DNA of 64,000 bases from a beta proteobacterium AAP65 (GTDB lineage: Bacteria; Pseudomonadota; Gammaproteobacteria; Burkholderiales; Burkholderiaceae_C), in the NCBI GenBank assembly GCA_001295865.1, contig LJHW01000006.1, positions 248,001 to 312,000 on the forward strand. The letters are read 5' to 3'. Each line of letters opens with the position of its first letter. Position 1 is the first letter of the stretch. The position numbers were made by a program, and so were the translations under genes. Shown piece by piece: positions 8,651 through 18,597 of the stretch. The notes beneath the pieces were generated by a model. That model was not told the DNA's origin. It did no database searches and saw nothing but the letters and a program-made list of their open reading frames with translations.

Positions 8651-9839
8651 TCGTTTGCAGCGCGGCGTACTGGCCGCGGGCTTGCTCGCGGGCCTCGCCT
8701 GCGCCAGCTTGCCCGCCTGGGGCCAGGCGCCGCAGCGGCTGCTGGTGTGGATCAACGGCGACAAGGGCTACAACGGCCTGCAGAAGGTGGGGGATGCTTT
8801 CGAGCGACTGAGCGGCGTGCCCGTGGTCGTGCAGCATCCCGAGGCCGCGCCCGACAAGTTCACCGCAGCCGCAGCCGCCGGCAAAGGTCCCGACGTGATG
8901 TGCTGGGCCCACGACCGCGTGGGCGAGTGGGTGAAGTCGGGCCTGATCGTGCCCGTGAAGCCCGCGCGCAGCACGCGCGCCGAGATCGACGACAGCGCCT
9001 GGGCCGCCTTCACCTACCGCGGCCAGGTCTGGGGTTATCCGCTGGCCATCGAGACCATCGGCCTCATCTACAACAAGGCGCTGGTGGCCACGCCGCCGGC
9101 GAGTTTCGAAGACCTCATAGAACTCGACCGCCGCCTCAAGCCCCAGGGCAAGAGCGCCATCCTCTGGGCCTACAACAACAGCTTCTTCAGCTGGCCGCTG
9201 CTGGCCGGGCCGGGCGGCTATGTCTTCGGCCGCAACGCGCAGGGCGAGCTGAACACCGCCGACATCGGCATCAACAACACCGGTGCCGTGCAGGGTGCGC
9301 TGATGCTCGAGCGTTTGATCCGCGACGGCCACATGCCCAAGGGCGCGCGTTACGCCGAGATGGAAGGTGCTTTTGCGCGCGGCCAGGTGGCGATGATGAT
9401 CAACGGCCCCTGGGCCTGGGACAACGTGCGCAAGGTCGGCATCGATTTCGGCGTGGCGCCCATCCCGTCCATCGCCGGCAAGCCGGGCAAACCGTTTGTG
9501 GGCGTGCTGGGCTGCATGGTCAGTGCCGCCAGCCGGCAGAAAGACATCGCGCTGGAGTTCATCGAACACCACCTGCTGAAGGTGCCGGCGCTGAAGACCG
9601 TGGCCGCCGACGTGCCGCTGGGCGTGCCGGCCAACAAGGCCTACTACGCCGAACTCAGCAGCGACCCGCGCATCGCTGCCACCATGGCCAACGCGCGCGC
9701 CGGCGAGCCCATTCCCAACATCCCCGAGATGGGCCGCTTTTTCCCCGCGGTGGACGCGGCGCTGGAAGCCATCACCAACGGCCGCCAGGCGCCGAAAGCG
9801 GCGATGGACGGCGCCGCTGCGCGGATGAAGACGCGATGA
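8640..9839 (+). CDS. malE: Maltodextrin-binding periplasmic protein
   Basis: A 399-residue solute-binding protein (type 1 family) for maltose or maltodextrins. A signal peptide covers residues 1-28 or so (LAAGLLAGLACASLPAWGQA). The mature part shows MalE-type stretches: LLVWINGDKGYNGL, AAGKGPDVMCWAHDRVGEW, YNKALV, YNNSFFSWPL and MMINGPWAW. The start overlaps the malK stop by 11 bases and the stop overlaps the malF start (ATGA). It has a clear paralogue in the second set (26887-28104). Confidence 0.94.
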   Translation: MRLDRLQRGVLAAGLLAGLACASLPAWGQAPQRLLVWINGDKGYNGLQKVGDAFERLSGVPVVVQHPEAAPDKFTAAAAAGKGPDVMCWAHDRVGEWVKSGLIVPVKPARSTRAEIDDSAWAAFTYRGQVWGYPLAIETIGLIYNKALVATPPASFEDLIELDRRLKPQGKSAILWAYNNSFFSWPLLAGPGGYVFGRNAQGELNTADIGINNTGAVQGALMLERLIRDGHMPKGARYAEMEGAFARGQVAMMINGPWAWDNVRKVGIDFGVAPIPSIAGKPGKPFVGVLGCMVSAASRQKDIALEFIEHHLLKVPALKTVAADVPLGVPANKAYYAELSSDPRIAATMANARAGEPIPNIPEMGRFFPAVDAALEAITNGRQAPKAAMDGAAARMKTR

Positions 9840-11392
9840 GCGGCGCAGCCACGTCACCTGCGGCCCGCTGGCTGGGCCCGGCCATCGCCGGCCTGGCCGC
9901 ACTGGCCTTGCTGTGGTTCGTGTTCAGCCTCTGGGCCGCGGCGCAGCCGTTGGCGGCGGTGGGCGTGCTGGCACTGGGCGGCACGGCGCTGGTGGTCTAC
10001 GGCACGGCCACCAGCGTGGCCTGGAAGTACCTCTTCCCCGGTGTGGCCGGCATGCTGGTGTTCGTGGCCTTTCCGCTGCTGTACACGGTGCAGATCGGCT
10101 TCACGAACTACTCGTCGAACAACCTGCTCGACTTCGAGCGCGCCCAGGCCTACCTGCTGGCGCAGAGCGTGGTCGACGAGCGCCAGGCCTACGCCTACAC
10201 GCTGCACAGCGAAGGCAGCCAGCACCGCCTGCGCCTGCTGCCGCCCGAGCAGGCCGATGGCACGCGCGGGCCCGCGCTCGTCACGCCGCTGCTGGCGCTG
10301 GAAGGCGCTGCGCCCACTGGTCCTGTGGTGCTGCAGGCGGAGGGCGATGACCTGAACCTCGGCCCCGCGCTCGACCTGCGCGGGCTCATCGCCCACCGCG
10401 CGGGTTTGATGGCGCTGCAGCTGCAAGCACCGGGCCTGGCAGACCCTTTGCGCTACGCTGGCCTGCGCGAGTTCGGCGTCATCCAGCCGCTGTGGTTGGC
10501 CCAGCCCGACGGCAGCCTGCAGCAGGTGGCCACGGGCAGCGTGTTCAAGGCGAACTTCGAGGCCGGTTTCTTCGAAAGCGCGGCCGGTGAACGCATGCCG
10601 CCGGGCTTCAAGGTGGGCATCGGTTTCGCGAACTACACGCGCATGCTGCTCGACGCCGATTTCCGCGGCCCCTTCGTCAGCATCTTCGTCTGGACGGTGC
10701 TTTTCGCCGGCCTCACGGTGCTGCTCAGCACCGCCTTGGGCATGACGCTGGCGGTGATGCTGGAGTGGCAGAACCTGAAACACCGCGCGCTCTACCGCAC
10801 GCTGCTTTTCCTGCCTTACGCGGTGCCGGGTTTCATCAGCATCCTGGTCTTCAAGGGCCTGTTCAACCAGAACTTCGGCGAGATCAACGCCATCCTCGAC
10901 GCGCTCTTCGGCGTGCGCCCGGCGTGGTTTGCCGATCCGCTGCTGGCCAAGGTGATGATCCTCATCGTCAACACCTGGCTGGGCTACCCGTACATCATGA
11001 TTTTGTGTTCGGGGCTGATCAAGGCCATCCCGAGCGACCTGTACGAGGCCAGCGCGATTGCCGGCGCTGGGCCGCTGACCAACTTCTTCAAGATCACCGC
11101 GCCGCTGATCGCCAAGCCGCTGACGCCTTTGCTCATCAGCGCCTTCGCCTTCAACTTCAACAACTTTGTGCTGATCAGCCTGCTCACCGACGGCCGGCCC
11201 GATTTCCTCAACACCAAGCTGCCGGCGGGCACCACCGACATCCTGGTGAGCTACACCTACCGCATCGCCTTCACCGACAGCGGCCAGAACTTCGGCCTGG
11301 CCGCGGCCATCAGCACGCTGATCTTCGTGATGGTGGCGGTGATGGCGCTGGTGCAGCTGAAGATCACGCAACGCAACGACGGCAAGCGATAG
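9836..11392 (+). CDS. malF: Maltose ABC transporter permease MalF
   Basis: A 518-residue inner-membrane permease. It has hydrophobic segments near the N-terminus, then a large periplasmic loop of about 170 residues (from LLDFERAQAYLLA to the MPPGFKVGIGF region), as in MalF of enteric bacteria. A C-terminal transmembrane bundle carries the EAA-type coupling loop (LYEASAIAGAGPLTNFFKI) that contacts MalK. The ATG overlaps the malE stop by four bases. It sits directly before malG. Confidence 0.95.
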   Translation: MSGAATSPAARWLGPAIAGLAALALLWFVFSLWAAAQPLAAVGVLALGGTALVVYGTATSVAWKYLFPGVAGMLVFVAFPLLYTVQIGFTNYSSNNLLDFERAQAYLLAQSVVDERQAYAYTLHSEGSQHRLRLLPPEQADGTRGPALVTPLLALEGAAPTGPVVLQAEGDDLNLGPALDLRGLIAHRAGLMALQLQAPGLADPLRYAGLREFGVIQPLWLAQPDGSLQQVATGSVFKANFEAGFFESAAGERMPPGFKVGIGFANYTRMLLDADFRGPFVSIFVWTVLFAGLTVLLSTALGMTLAVMLEWQNLKHRALYRTLLFLPYAVPGFISILVFKGLFNQNFGEINAILDALFGVRPAWFADPLLAKVMILIVNTWLGYPYIMILCSGLIKAIPSDLYEASAIAGAGPLTNFFKITAPLIAKPLTPLLISAFAFNFNNFVLISLLTDGRPDFLNTKLPAGTTDILVSYTYRIAFTDSGQNFGLAAAISTLIFVMVAVMALVQLKITQRNDGKR

Positions 11393-11404
11393 GGGCACAC
11401 GGAC

Positions 11405-12295
11405 ATGGCCATCGTCACCGGCAAAAGCCAACGCTGGCGCGTCATCGGCACGCATGCCTTCCTGTGGGTGCTGCTCGCCTTCACGCTGTTTCCACTGCTG
11501 GCGGTGCTCAGCATCAGCCTGCGGCCGGGCAACTTCGCCACCGGCAGCCTCGTCCCCACCACCATCAGCTTCGAACACTGGCAGCTGGCGCTGGGCATCC
11601 CCTACACCCAGCCCGACGGCACGGTGGTGCAGCCGCCTTTCCCGGTGCTGCTGTGGCTGTGGAACAGCATCAAGATCGCCACGATCTCTGCGCTGCTCAT
11701 CGTGGCCATCAGCACCACGGCGGCTTATGCCTTTGCCCGCATGAAGTTCGCGCGCAAGCAGCTCGTGCTCAACAGCATGCTGCTGCTGCAGATGTTCCCG
11801 GTGGCGGTGGCACTCGTCGCCATCTACGCCATCTTCGAAGGCATCGGCACCCGGGTGCCGTGGCTGGGCATCGAGACGCACGCCGGGCTCATCGTGGCCT
11901 ACCTGGGCGGTGTGGCCATGCACATCTGGACCATCAAGGGCTACTTCGAAACCATCCCGGTGGAGATCGAAGAAAACGCCAAGGTCGATGGCGCCACGCA
12001 TTGGCAGGCCTTCCGCCACGTGTTGCTGCCCATGGCCGTGCCCATCCTGATGGTGGTGTTCGTGCTGGCCTTCATCGGCACCATCATCGAATACCCGGTG
12101 GCCAGCATCCTGCTGCGTGAAGAACCCCATCTCACGCTGGCCGTGGGCAGCAAGTTCTACCTCTACGAGCAGAAGTACCTGTGGGGCGATTTCGCCGCCG
12201 CCGCGGTGCTGAGCGGCCTGCCCATCACCGCCGTGTTCCTGCTGGCCCAGAAATGGATCGTTTCCGGCCTCACCGCCGGCGGCGTCAAGGGATGA
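11405..12295 (+). CDS. malG: Maltose ABC transporter permease MalG
   Basis: A 296-residue inner-membrane partner of MalF. It has six hydrophobic segments, the EAA-type loop [20 protein letters not shown], and the conserved C-terminal end LTAGGVKG, which in MalG reaches into the ATPase dimer. It lies 12 bases after malF, and its stop overlaps the start of the following GH13 gene. The second set has a near-identical C-terminus (AGLAAGGVKG), supporting a shared ATPase. Confidence 0.95.
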   Translation: MAIVTGKSQRWRVIGTHAFLWVLLAFTLFPLLAVLSISLRPGNFATGSLVPTTISFEHWQLALGIPYTQPDGTVVQPPFPVLLWLWNSIKIATISALLIVAISTTAAYAFARMKFARKQLVLNSMLLLQMFPVAVALVAIYAIFEGIGTRVPWLGIETHAGLIVAYLGGVAMHIWTIKGYFETIPVEIEENAKVDGATHWQAFRHVLLPMAVPILMVVFVLAFIGTIIEYPVASILLREEPHLTLAVGSKFYLYEQKYLWGDFAAAAVLSGLPITAVFLLAQKWIVSGLTAGGVKG

Positions 12296-13866
12296 ACATG
12301 AACCCCAAGCCCCTCCGCCTGGCGCTGGCCGCCGGCCTGGGCGCGCTGCTGAACCTGCACGCGCACGCCGGCCCTTTTGAAGACCGCGAGCGCGACTGGC
12401 GCAACGGCGGCGTGGTCTACCAGATCATCGTCGACCGCTACGTGCCGGCCGCGAACCTCGAGGCCAAACGCGCGCTCTACCCCGCGCCCAAGGTGTTGAA
12501 GCCGTGGTCGGAAGCGCCCACGCCCGGGCCCTACCTGGAGAGCGAAAAGCTCTCGGCGCACGAGCTCCACTTCTGGGGCGGCGACCTGCCCAGCGCCACC
12601 ACCAAGCTCGACCACGTGCGCCAGCTGGGCGCCGATGTGCTCTACATCAACCCCATCCACCTGGCCTACACCAACCACAAATACGACGCCTTCGACTTCA
12701 AGGCCATCAGCCCCGAGTACGGCACCCGCGATGACTTCCGGCGCCTGACGGCCGAGGCCCGGCGCCTCGGGCTGAAGGTGGTGCTGGACGGTGTGTTCAA
12801 CCACATGGGCCGCAACGCGCCGGTCTTCAAGCAGGCCCTGGCCAACCCGCAAGACCCCTACCGCAGCTGGTTCGCCATCGGCCCGCAGTACGTGGGCGGC
12901 GCACGCGTGTGGACGGGCTTCCAGAACCTGCCCGAGCTGAACCTGGAGAACCCCGCCGTGCGCCGCCACCTGTGGGGCGACCGCGATTCCGTGGTGCGCG
13001 GCTACCTGCGCGATGGCGTGGACGGCTGGCGCCTGGACACCGCCTACGAACTGGGCGAAACCTACCTGCGCGAGCTGACCGACGCCGCGCACCGCGAAAA
13101 GCCGGGCTCGCTGGTGGTGGGCGAGATCGTCAACTACCCCGACCGCTGGTTGCGCGCGATGGACGCGGTGATGAACTTCACGCTGCGCGAGATCATCCTG
13201 GGCCTGCACCGCGGCGAGATCAGCCCGGCCGCGGCCAACCGCATGACCGCCCGCCTGGTGCGTGACGCCGGCATCGAGCCGATGCTGAAGAGCTGGGTGG
13301 TCATCGACAACCACGACATCCCGCGCATCGCCACACAGCTGCCCGACGTGGCGCAGCGCCGCCTGGTGCAGGCCCTGCAGTTCACGTTGCCCGGTTCGCC
13401 CAACCTCTACTACGGCGCCGAAGTGGGCATGGTCGGCGGCGCCGACCCCGCCAACCGCGGTCCGATGCGCTGGGACCTGGTGCAGGACGACAACGCCGAG
13501 CTGGTGTGGGTGAAGCAGCTGATCGCCCTGCGCAAGAGCCACCGCGCGCTGCGGGTGGGCGACTTCCACGCCATCGACGGCGAGAAGCTCTATGCCTTCG
13601 AGCGCCGCACTGATCGCGTGCTCGACACGCGCATCGTCGTGGCCAACCCCAGCGACCAGACCGTGCGTGAACGCCTGCTGGTGCCCAGCGCGCACCTCAT
13701 GGACGACACGCCGATGGTGGACGTGCTCGGCCTCGTGAAGCCGGCGCCGGTGGTGGGCTTCGGCCCGGGTTTCATCACTGTCGAGCTGCCCCCGCGCGGC
13801 GTGGTGGTGCTGCAGCCGCAGCCCAAGTTTCTTGGCGGCTACAGCCGCTACAAGCGCGTGCCTTGA
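12292..13866 (+). CDS. Exported GH13 enzyme (cyclomaltodextrinase/neopullulanase-like), paralogue A
   Basis: A 524-residue glycoside hydrolase with an N-terminal signal peptide ([19 protein letters not shown]), so periplasmic or exported. GH13 regions: LDGVFNH (D166), GWRLD (nucleophile D249), VVGEI (E278) and IDNHD (D342). The ATG at 12292 overlaps the malG stop, and a second ATG lies two codons on. It shares long blocks with the next gene, including [12 protein letters not shown] and the SPEYGT segment, so the two arose by tandem duplication. This copy has gained, or kept, export. The operon suggests it trims maltodextrins before uptake by MalEFGK. Exact specificity is unknown. Confidence 0.9.
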   Translation: MNMNPKPLRLALAAGLGALLNLHAHAGPFEDRERDWRNGGVVYQIIVDRYVPAANLEAKRALYPAPKVLKPWSEAPTPGPYLESEKLSAHELHFWGGDLPSATTKLDHVRQLGADVLYINPIHLAYTNHKYDAFDFKAISPEYGTRDDFRRLTAEARRLGLKVVLDGVFNHMGRNAPVFKQALANPQDPYRSWFAIGPQYVGGARVWTGFQNLPELNLENPAVRRHLWGDRDSVVRGYLRDGVDGWRLDTAYELGETYLRELTDAAHREKPGSLVVGEIVNYPDRWLRAMDAVMNFTLREIILGLHRGEISPAAANRMTARLVRDAGIEPMLKSWVVIDNHDIPRIATQLPDVAQRRLVQALQFTLPGSPNLYYGAEVGMVGGADPANRGPMRWDLVQDDNAELVWVKQLIALRKSHRALRVGDFHAIDGEKLYAFERRTDRVLDTRIVVANPSDQTVRERLLVPSAHLMDDTPMVDVLGLVKPAPVVGFGPGFITVELPPRGVVVLQPQPKFLGGYSRYKRVP

Positions 13867-13912
13867 CCGGCCTTGACCAGCCCTTGCCGGCTGCATCCCC
13901 TGCCCCTTGCCG

Positions 13913-15475
13913 ATGCCCATGAGCACCCCTGTCTCGCCCTATGCCCACCAGCACGACCGCGCACTGGCCGGCGTTTTTGAAGCCCGCGAAGCCGACTGGC
14001 GCATGGGCGCCGTGGTCTACCAGGTGCTGGTCGACCGTTTTGCGCCCAGCGCCAAGCTGGACGCCAAACGCCACCTCTACCCCGCGCCCAAGACGCTGCG
14101 CACCTGGGACGAACGGCCCGAACCCGGCCGCTACCTGGAAAGCCACAAGCTCTGGAGCCACGAGATCGATTTCTGGGGCGGCGACCTCGCCAGCACATCG
14201 GCGAACTTGCAGCACGTGCAAGACCTGGGCGCCGACGTGCTCTACCTCAACCCCATCTGCCTGGCCTACACCAACCACAAGTACGACGCGCTCGACTACA
14301 AGGCCATCAGCCCGGAGTACGGCACCTATGACGAGCTGAAAGCGCTGGCCAGCGAGGTACATGGCCGCGGCATGAAGCTGGTGCTGGACGGCGTGTTCAA
14401 CCACATGGGCCGCAACGCGCCCGTCTTCCAGCACGCGCAGGCCGACCCGCACAGCCCCTGGCGCGACTGGTTCGTTTTCGGCGAGCAGTTCAGCGGCGGC
14501 GCCCGGGCCTGGTGGCGCGCCGAGAACCTGCCCGAGCTGAACCTGGAGAACCCCGCCGTGCGCCAGCACATCTTCGGCGCCGAAGACTCGGTGGTGCGCA
14601 GCTACCTGCGCGACGGCATCGACGGCTGGCGGCTCGACGTCGCTTTCGACATCGGCTTCAACTACCTGCACGAACTGACGCAGGCCGCGCACGCCGAAAA
14701 GCCCGGCTCGCTGGTGGTGGGCGAGTTGGCCAACTACCCGGCGCAGTGGTTCCCGTCGGTCGACGCCGTGATGCACTTCACCCTGCGCCACCTGACGCTG
14801 CGGCTGGCCAACCGCGAGATCAGCGCGTCGCAGTACGCGCGTCTGCTGGCCCGCATGGTGGAAGACACCGGCATCGAGAACATGCTGCGCAGCTGGATCT
14901 ACCTCGACAACCACGACACGCCACGCCTGGCCACCACGGTGCCCGATCAGAAAGCGCGGCGGCTGGCGCAGGTGCTGCAGTTCACGCTGCCGGGCGCGCC
15001 CAACCTCTACTACGGCAGCGAGCTCGACATGCCCGGCGGCGGCGACCCCGAGATGCGCGCGCCCATGCGCTGGGACCTCGTCACCGAAGACAACGCGGCC
15101 CTGGCCTGGATCAAACGCCTGATCGCGCTGCGCAAGCGCCACCGCGCCCTGCGCGTGGGCAACTACCGCCCCATCGACAGCGAGCAGCTGCTGGCCTTCC
15201 AGCGCTGGACCGACCGCGCTGCCGACATGGTGGTGGTCGTTGTCAACCCGGCCGAGCAGGCCGTGACGGAAACCCTGCTCGTGCCCGACAGCAAGCTGAT
15301 GGACGGCACCCGCATGCTCGACCTGCTGGGCACGCCCGACGGCCGCCCATCGGGCGACGACATCCGCGCCTCGGCCGTGCTGATGACGGTGACCGTGCCG
15401 CCGCAGTCTTGTCTGGTGCTGGGCCCCGAAGTGGCGCCCCCGGGCGGCTACACCAACTACAAGCGCGTGCAATGA
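13913..15475 (+). CDS. Cytoplasmic GH13 enzyme, paralogue B
   Basis: A 520-residue enzyme closely related to the preceding one but without a signal peptide (opening MPMSTPVSPYAHQHDR), so it should act in the cytoplasm on imported dextrins. Regions: LDGVFNH (D159), GWRLD (nucleophile D242), VVGEL (E271) and LDNHD (D335). Start candidates are TTG 13907, ATG 13913 and ATG 13919. I chose 13913, with 13919 equally possible. The 46-base gap to the upstream gene is the only sizeable gap in the operon and could hold a local ribosome site. The stop overlaps the next start. Confidence 0.88.
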   Translation: MPMSTPVSPYAHQHDRALAGVFEAREADWRMGAVVYQVLVDRFAPSAKLDAKRHLYPAPKTLRTWDERPEPGRYLESHKLWSHEIDFWGGDLASTSANLQHVQDLGADVLYLNPICLAYTNHKYDALDYKAISPEYGTYDELKALASEVHGRGMKLVLDGVFNHMGRNAPVFQHAQADPHSPWRDWFVFGEQFSGGARAWWRAENLPELNLENPAVRQHIFGAEDSVVRSYLRDGIDGWRLDVAFDIGFNYLHELTQAAHAEKPGSLVVGELANYPAQWFPSVDAVMHFTLRHLTLRLANREISASQYARLLARMVEDTGIENMLRSWIYLDNHDTPRLATTVPDQKARRLAQVLQFTLPGAPNLYYGSELDMPGGGDPEMRAPMRWDLVTEDNAALAWIKRLIALRKRHRALRVGNYRPIDSEQLLAFQRWTDRAADMVVVVVNPAEQAVTETLLVPDSKLMDGTRMLDLLGTPDGRPSGDDIRASAVLMTVTVPPQSCLVLGPEVAPPGGYTNYKRVQ

Positions 15476-18219
15476 AGGCTCCCGTCAAGATGATCCGCAC
15501 GTCGATGCCTCACCGCCTGCTCGGCCTGGCCCTGCTGCTGGCCAGCAGCGCTGCCATGGCGCAAGAGGCCTGCCGGCCCGACCCCCTGCAAGGCCGCAGC
15601 CTCTACCTGCGCGGCACCTTCAACAGCTGGAACGCACTGGAAACGCAGCGTTTCACCTGGGCCTGCCAGCGCTGGGAGCTGGTGACGCGGCTGCAGGGCG
15701 AACACAGCTTCAAGGTGGCCGACGAAGCCTGGAGCGGCGACGCCGACTTCGGCCGCGGCACGGCCGAGGGCGGGGCAGAGAGCCTGGCGCTGCGCGGCCC
15801 CGAGCTCAAGCGCCGCTTCGACGGCGTGCACCGCTTCACGCTGACGGCGGCCTTGCCCGGTGCCGCCCCGCGCCTGCAGGTCAGCGCCTGCCCGGCGCCC
15901 GCGCCTTTCGGCGAGACCGTGCTCTTCCTGCGTGGCACGCCCAACAACTGGGCCGCGCTCGACGACTGGGCCTTCCAATACAGCTGCGACGCCTACTACC
16001 TCAACCTCAAGCTCAGCGGCCGGCACGAGTTCAAGGTGGCCGATGCCGCCTGGAAAGCTGCCACCAGCTTCGGCGAGGGCGCCGGCAACTTCGTGCACAC
16101 CTTCAGCGGTGAACACACGGTGCGCCTGGCTTTCGAAGCAGGCCGCCCGCGTCTGAACGTGGGGCCCAAGACCTTTGCCGACCCTGCGGCCAAGAGCGTC
16201 ACCGACCCCATCGCGCTCAGCCTGCACTACGACAGCCGCAGCCTCGCGCACAAACAACCCTTCGGCGCCGTGAAGGCCGGCACCACGGTGCGGTACACCG
16301 TGACTTCGCTGCCTGGCGTGCAGCGCCTGACGCTGGTGGTGGAAAAGCGCCGGCTCGAAGGCAACCAGGAGGTGCTCGACTACACCGAACTCGCCCGCGT
16401 GCCCATGCAGGCGCGCCGCGAGGGCGCGAATCTGCGCTGGAGTGCGCGCCACCGTTATGCCGACAAGGCCATCTACGGCCATTGGTTCGAGGCGCAGATC
16501 GGCGAGAAGACCTACGTGCTGCAGAACAACGCCGCGCCCGTGTTCTGGACGCGCGAGAAGGGCGCCGGCGGCCGTGCCGAGGTGGCCGACAAGCCCACGA
16601 GGCCAGCCGGCATCCGCCGCTTCCGCCAGACCGTCTACAGCCCCGATTTCCAGGTGCCCGCCTGGGCGCCCGACATCGTTTACTACTACGTCTTCCCCGA
16701 GCGTTTCCGCAACGGCAACCCGGCCAACGACCCGAAACCCGGCCTCACGCGTTACCACCAGCACACGGTGGAGGTGCACAAGAACTGGACAGGCCGGCCC
16801 TACCGCCCGAACAGCGGCGACGGCAGCGACGCGCACTTCAACAACGACTTCTTCGGCGGCGACCTCGAAGGCCTGATCCAGAAGCTCGACCACATCCGCG
16901 AGCTGGGCGCCAACACGATCTACATGACGCCGGTCTTCAAGGCCAGCAGCAACCACAAGTACGACACCGCCGACTACCGCGAGATCGACCCCGCCTTCGG
17001 CAGCAACGCCGATTTCGAGCGCCTGACCCAAGAGGCGGCGAAGCGCGGCATCCGCGTCATCCCCGACACCAGCTTGAACCACACCGGCGCCGATTCGCTG
17101 TACTTCAACCGCTACGGCAACTACGGACAGCAGGGCGCCTTCCAGAACAGCCAGGTCAACCCGGCTTCGCCCTGGGCCGACTGGTACAGCTTCGACACCA
17201 CCCAAGCCGAGCCCGACAAGCAGTTCAAGGGCTGGGTGGGCGTGACCGACCTGCCCGAGCTCAACAAGAACAGCCAGAGCCTGCGCAACTTCTTCTACCG
17301 CGACCGCGATTCGGTCACCAAGCTCTGGCTCGACCGCGGCGCCGCAGGCTGGCGCATGGACGTGGCGCCCTGGGTGCCCGACGACTTCTGGCGCGAGTGG
17401 CGTGCCGCGCTCAAGGCCCACAAGCCCGACGCGCTGACGGTGGCCGAGACCTGGTTCGACTCGAGCAAGTACTTCCTCGGCGACATGTTCGACAGCACCA
17501 TGAACTACGTCTTCCGCAACGCCGTGCTCGAGTACGCGGCCGGCGGCGACGGCGCGGCGCTGTACACGCACCTGGAGCACCTGCGCGAGGCCTACCCGCC
17601 CCAGGCCCTGTACGCGTTGATGAACCTGCTCAGCAGCCACGACCAGGCACGCTCGCTGCACTACTTCGGCTGGCACGACGACACGAAAGACGCCGCCGTC
17701 ATCCAGCAGGCCAAACAGCGCCTGCGCCTGGCGGTGCTCTTCCAGATGTCGTATCCCGGCGCGCCCACCGTCTACTACGGCGACGAGGTGGGCGTGACCG
17801 GCGGCGACGACCCCTACAACCGCGCCACTTTCCCCTGGGCCGACCAGGGTGGCCAGCCCGACGAAGCCCTGCACGCCGATTTCAAGCGCTTGATCGCGAT
17901 GCGGCACCAGCACGCCGTGCTGCGCCGCGGCAGCCTGGAGGCGCCGCTGCACAGCGACAAAAACGCCATCGTGTTGCTGCGCCGCCTGGGCAGCGGGGCG
18001 GCCACGCGCTGGGCCCTGGTGGGCCTGAACAACGCCACCGAGGCGCGCAGCGTGGAAGTGAAGTTGCCGCCCGGCGTGCCGGTGGCGTCCTTGAAGGATG
18101 TGCTGGACGGCGGGCCCGCGCTGCAGGCCGTGGGTGCCATGGGCGGGGCCTCAGAAGGCCGTTGGCGCCTGACGCTGCCGCCGCTCTTTGGCCGGGTGCT
18201 GGTGACCCCGGGCCGCTGA
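15472..18219 (+). CDS. Large exported GH13 enzyme with two N-terminal repeated glucan-binding-like modules
   Basis: A 915-residue exported enzyme. A signal peptide (LLGLALLLASSAAMAQ) precedes two similar modules of about 105 residues. Each begins LYLRGTFNSWNA or VLFLRGTPNNWAA and ends with an F-K-V-A-D-x-A-W block, resembling X25/CBM-type modules of pullulanases. A beta-rich N-domain follows, starting near PFGAVKAGTTVRYTV, and then the GH13 barrel. Catalytic regions: IPDTSLNH (D532), GWRMD (nucleophile D630), VAETW (E659) and SSHDQ (D724). It ends the malK operon; its ATG overlaps the previous stop. A neopullulanase/cyclodextrinase-like activity on polymeric glucan is likely, but specificity is not shown by sequence alone. 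Confidence 0.9.
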   Translation: MKAPVKMIRTSMPHRLLGLALLLASSAAMAQEACRPDPLQGRSLYLRGTFNSWNALETQRFTWACQRWELVTRLQGEHSFKVADEAWSGDADFGRGTAEGGAESLALRGPELKRRFDGVHRFTLTAALPGAAPRLQVSACPAPAPFGETVLFLRGTPNNWAALDDWAFQYSCDAYYLNLKLSGRHEFKVADAAWKAATSFGEGAGNFVHTFSGEHTVRLAFEAGRPRLNVGPKTFADPAAKSVTDPIALSLHYDSRSLAHKQPFGAVKAGTTVRYTVTSLPGVQRLTLVVEKRRLEGNQEVLDYTELARVPMQARREGANLRWSARHRYADKAIYGHWFEAQIGEKTYVLQNNAAPVFWTREKGAGGRAEVADKPTRPAGIRRFRQTVYSPDFQVPAWAPDIVYYYVFPERFRNGNPANDPKPGLTRYHQHTVEVHKNWTGRPYRPNSGDGSDAHFNNDFFGGDLEGLIQKLDHIRELGANTIYMTPVFKASSNHKYDTADYREIDPAFGSNADFERLTQEAAKRGIRVIPDTSLNHTGADSLYFNRYGNYGQQGAFQNSQVNPASPWADWYSFDTTQAEPDKQFKGWVGVTDLPELNKNSQSLRNFFYRDRDSVTKLWLDRGAAGWRMDVAPWVPDDFWREWRAALKAHKPDALTVAETWFDSSKYFLGDMFDSTMNYVFRNAVLEYAAGGDGAALYTHLEHLREAYPPQALYALMNLLSSHDQARSLHYFGWHDDTKDAAVIQQAKQRLRLAVLFQMSYPGAPTVYYGDEVGVTGGDDPYNRATFPWADQGGQPDEALHADFKRLIAMRHQHAVLRRGSLEAPLHSDKNAIVLLRRLGSGAATRWALVGLNNATEARSVEVKLPPGVPVASLKDVLDGGPALQAVGAMGGASEGRWRLTLPPLFGRVLVTPGR

Positions 18220-18236
18220 AGGCGGGGCCGTGGTGT

Positions 18237-18431
18237 TCAGGCGACGCCCAGGCCCAGGCCCAGCGCCACGGCGCCGGCCAGCACCAGCATCACCGGCAGC
18301 GCGCTCAGCAGCAGGCGGCCGCCGCGCAGGCCGCGCGCCGGCGCCACCGGTTCCGGGCGCACGGCGTCGGTCAGGTCTTCGGCGAAGGCTTCGCTGCGCC
18401 AGGCTTCGGGGGGCAGGAGGTGGCTTTGCAT
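18237..18431 (-). CDS. Small single-pass membrane protein, unknown
   Basis: A 64-residue protein. The first 40 residues are polar and acidic, followed by a 24-residue C-terminal hydrophobic helix (LLLSALPVMLVLAGAVALGLGLG). A fair ribosome site (GGAG) lies seven bases before the ATG at 18431, which supports it being real. It is divergent from the esterase gene and convergent with the GH13 operon. I do not recognise a family. The topology (short cytoplasmic head, tail anchor) is the only readable clue. Confidence 0.5.
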   Translation of the reverse strand: MQSHLLPPEAWRSEAFAEDLTDAVRPEPVAPARGLRGGRLLLSALPVMLVLAGAVALGLGLGVA

Positions 18432-18597
18432 GGTCGGTCTCCAGGTCGGGCGGCGTTCGGCGGGGCAGGGGCGGTGCTGATAGGGCGTGTATCGGCAGTT
18501 TGGGCACCGGGCGTGACACCGTCGTTACGCAGCAGCGGCTGCGCCGGATGCGCCGCCGTGCAAGTTGTGACAGTCCTCACGGGACAGGAGCTCGGAT

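Noticed and set aside
9854..12130. A 758-residue minus-strand open frame opposite malF/malG
   Set aside because: His/Gln/Asp-rich shadow of two well-supported permease genes.
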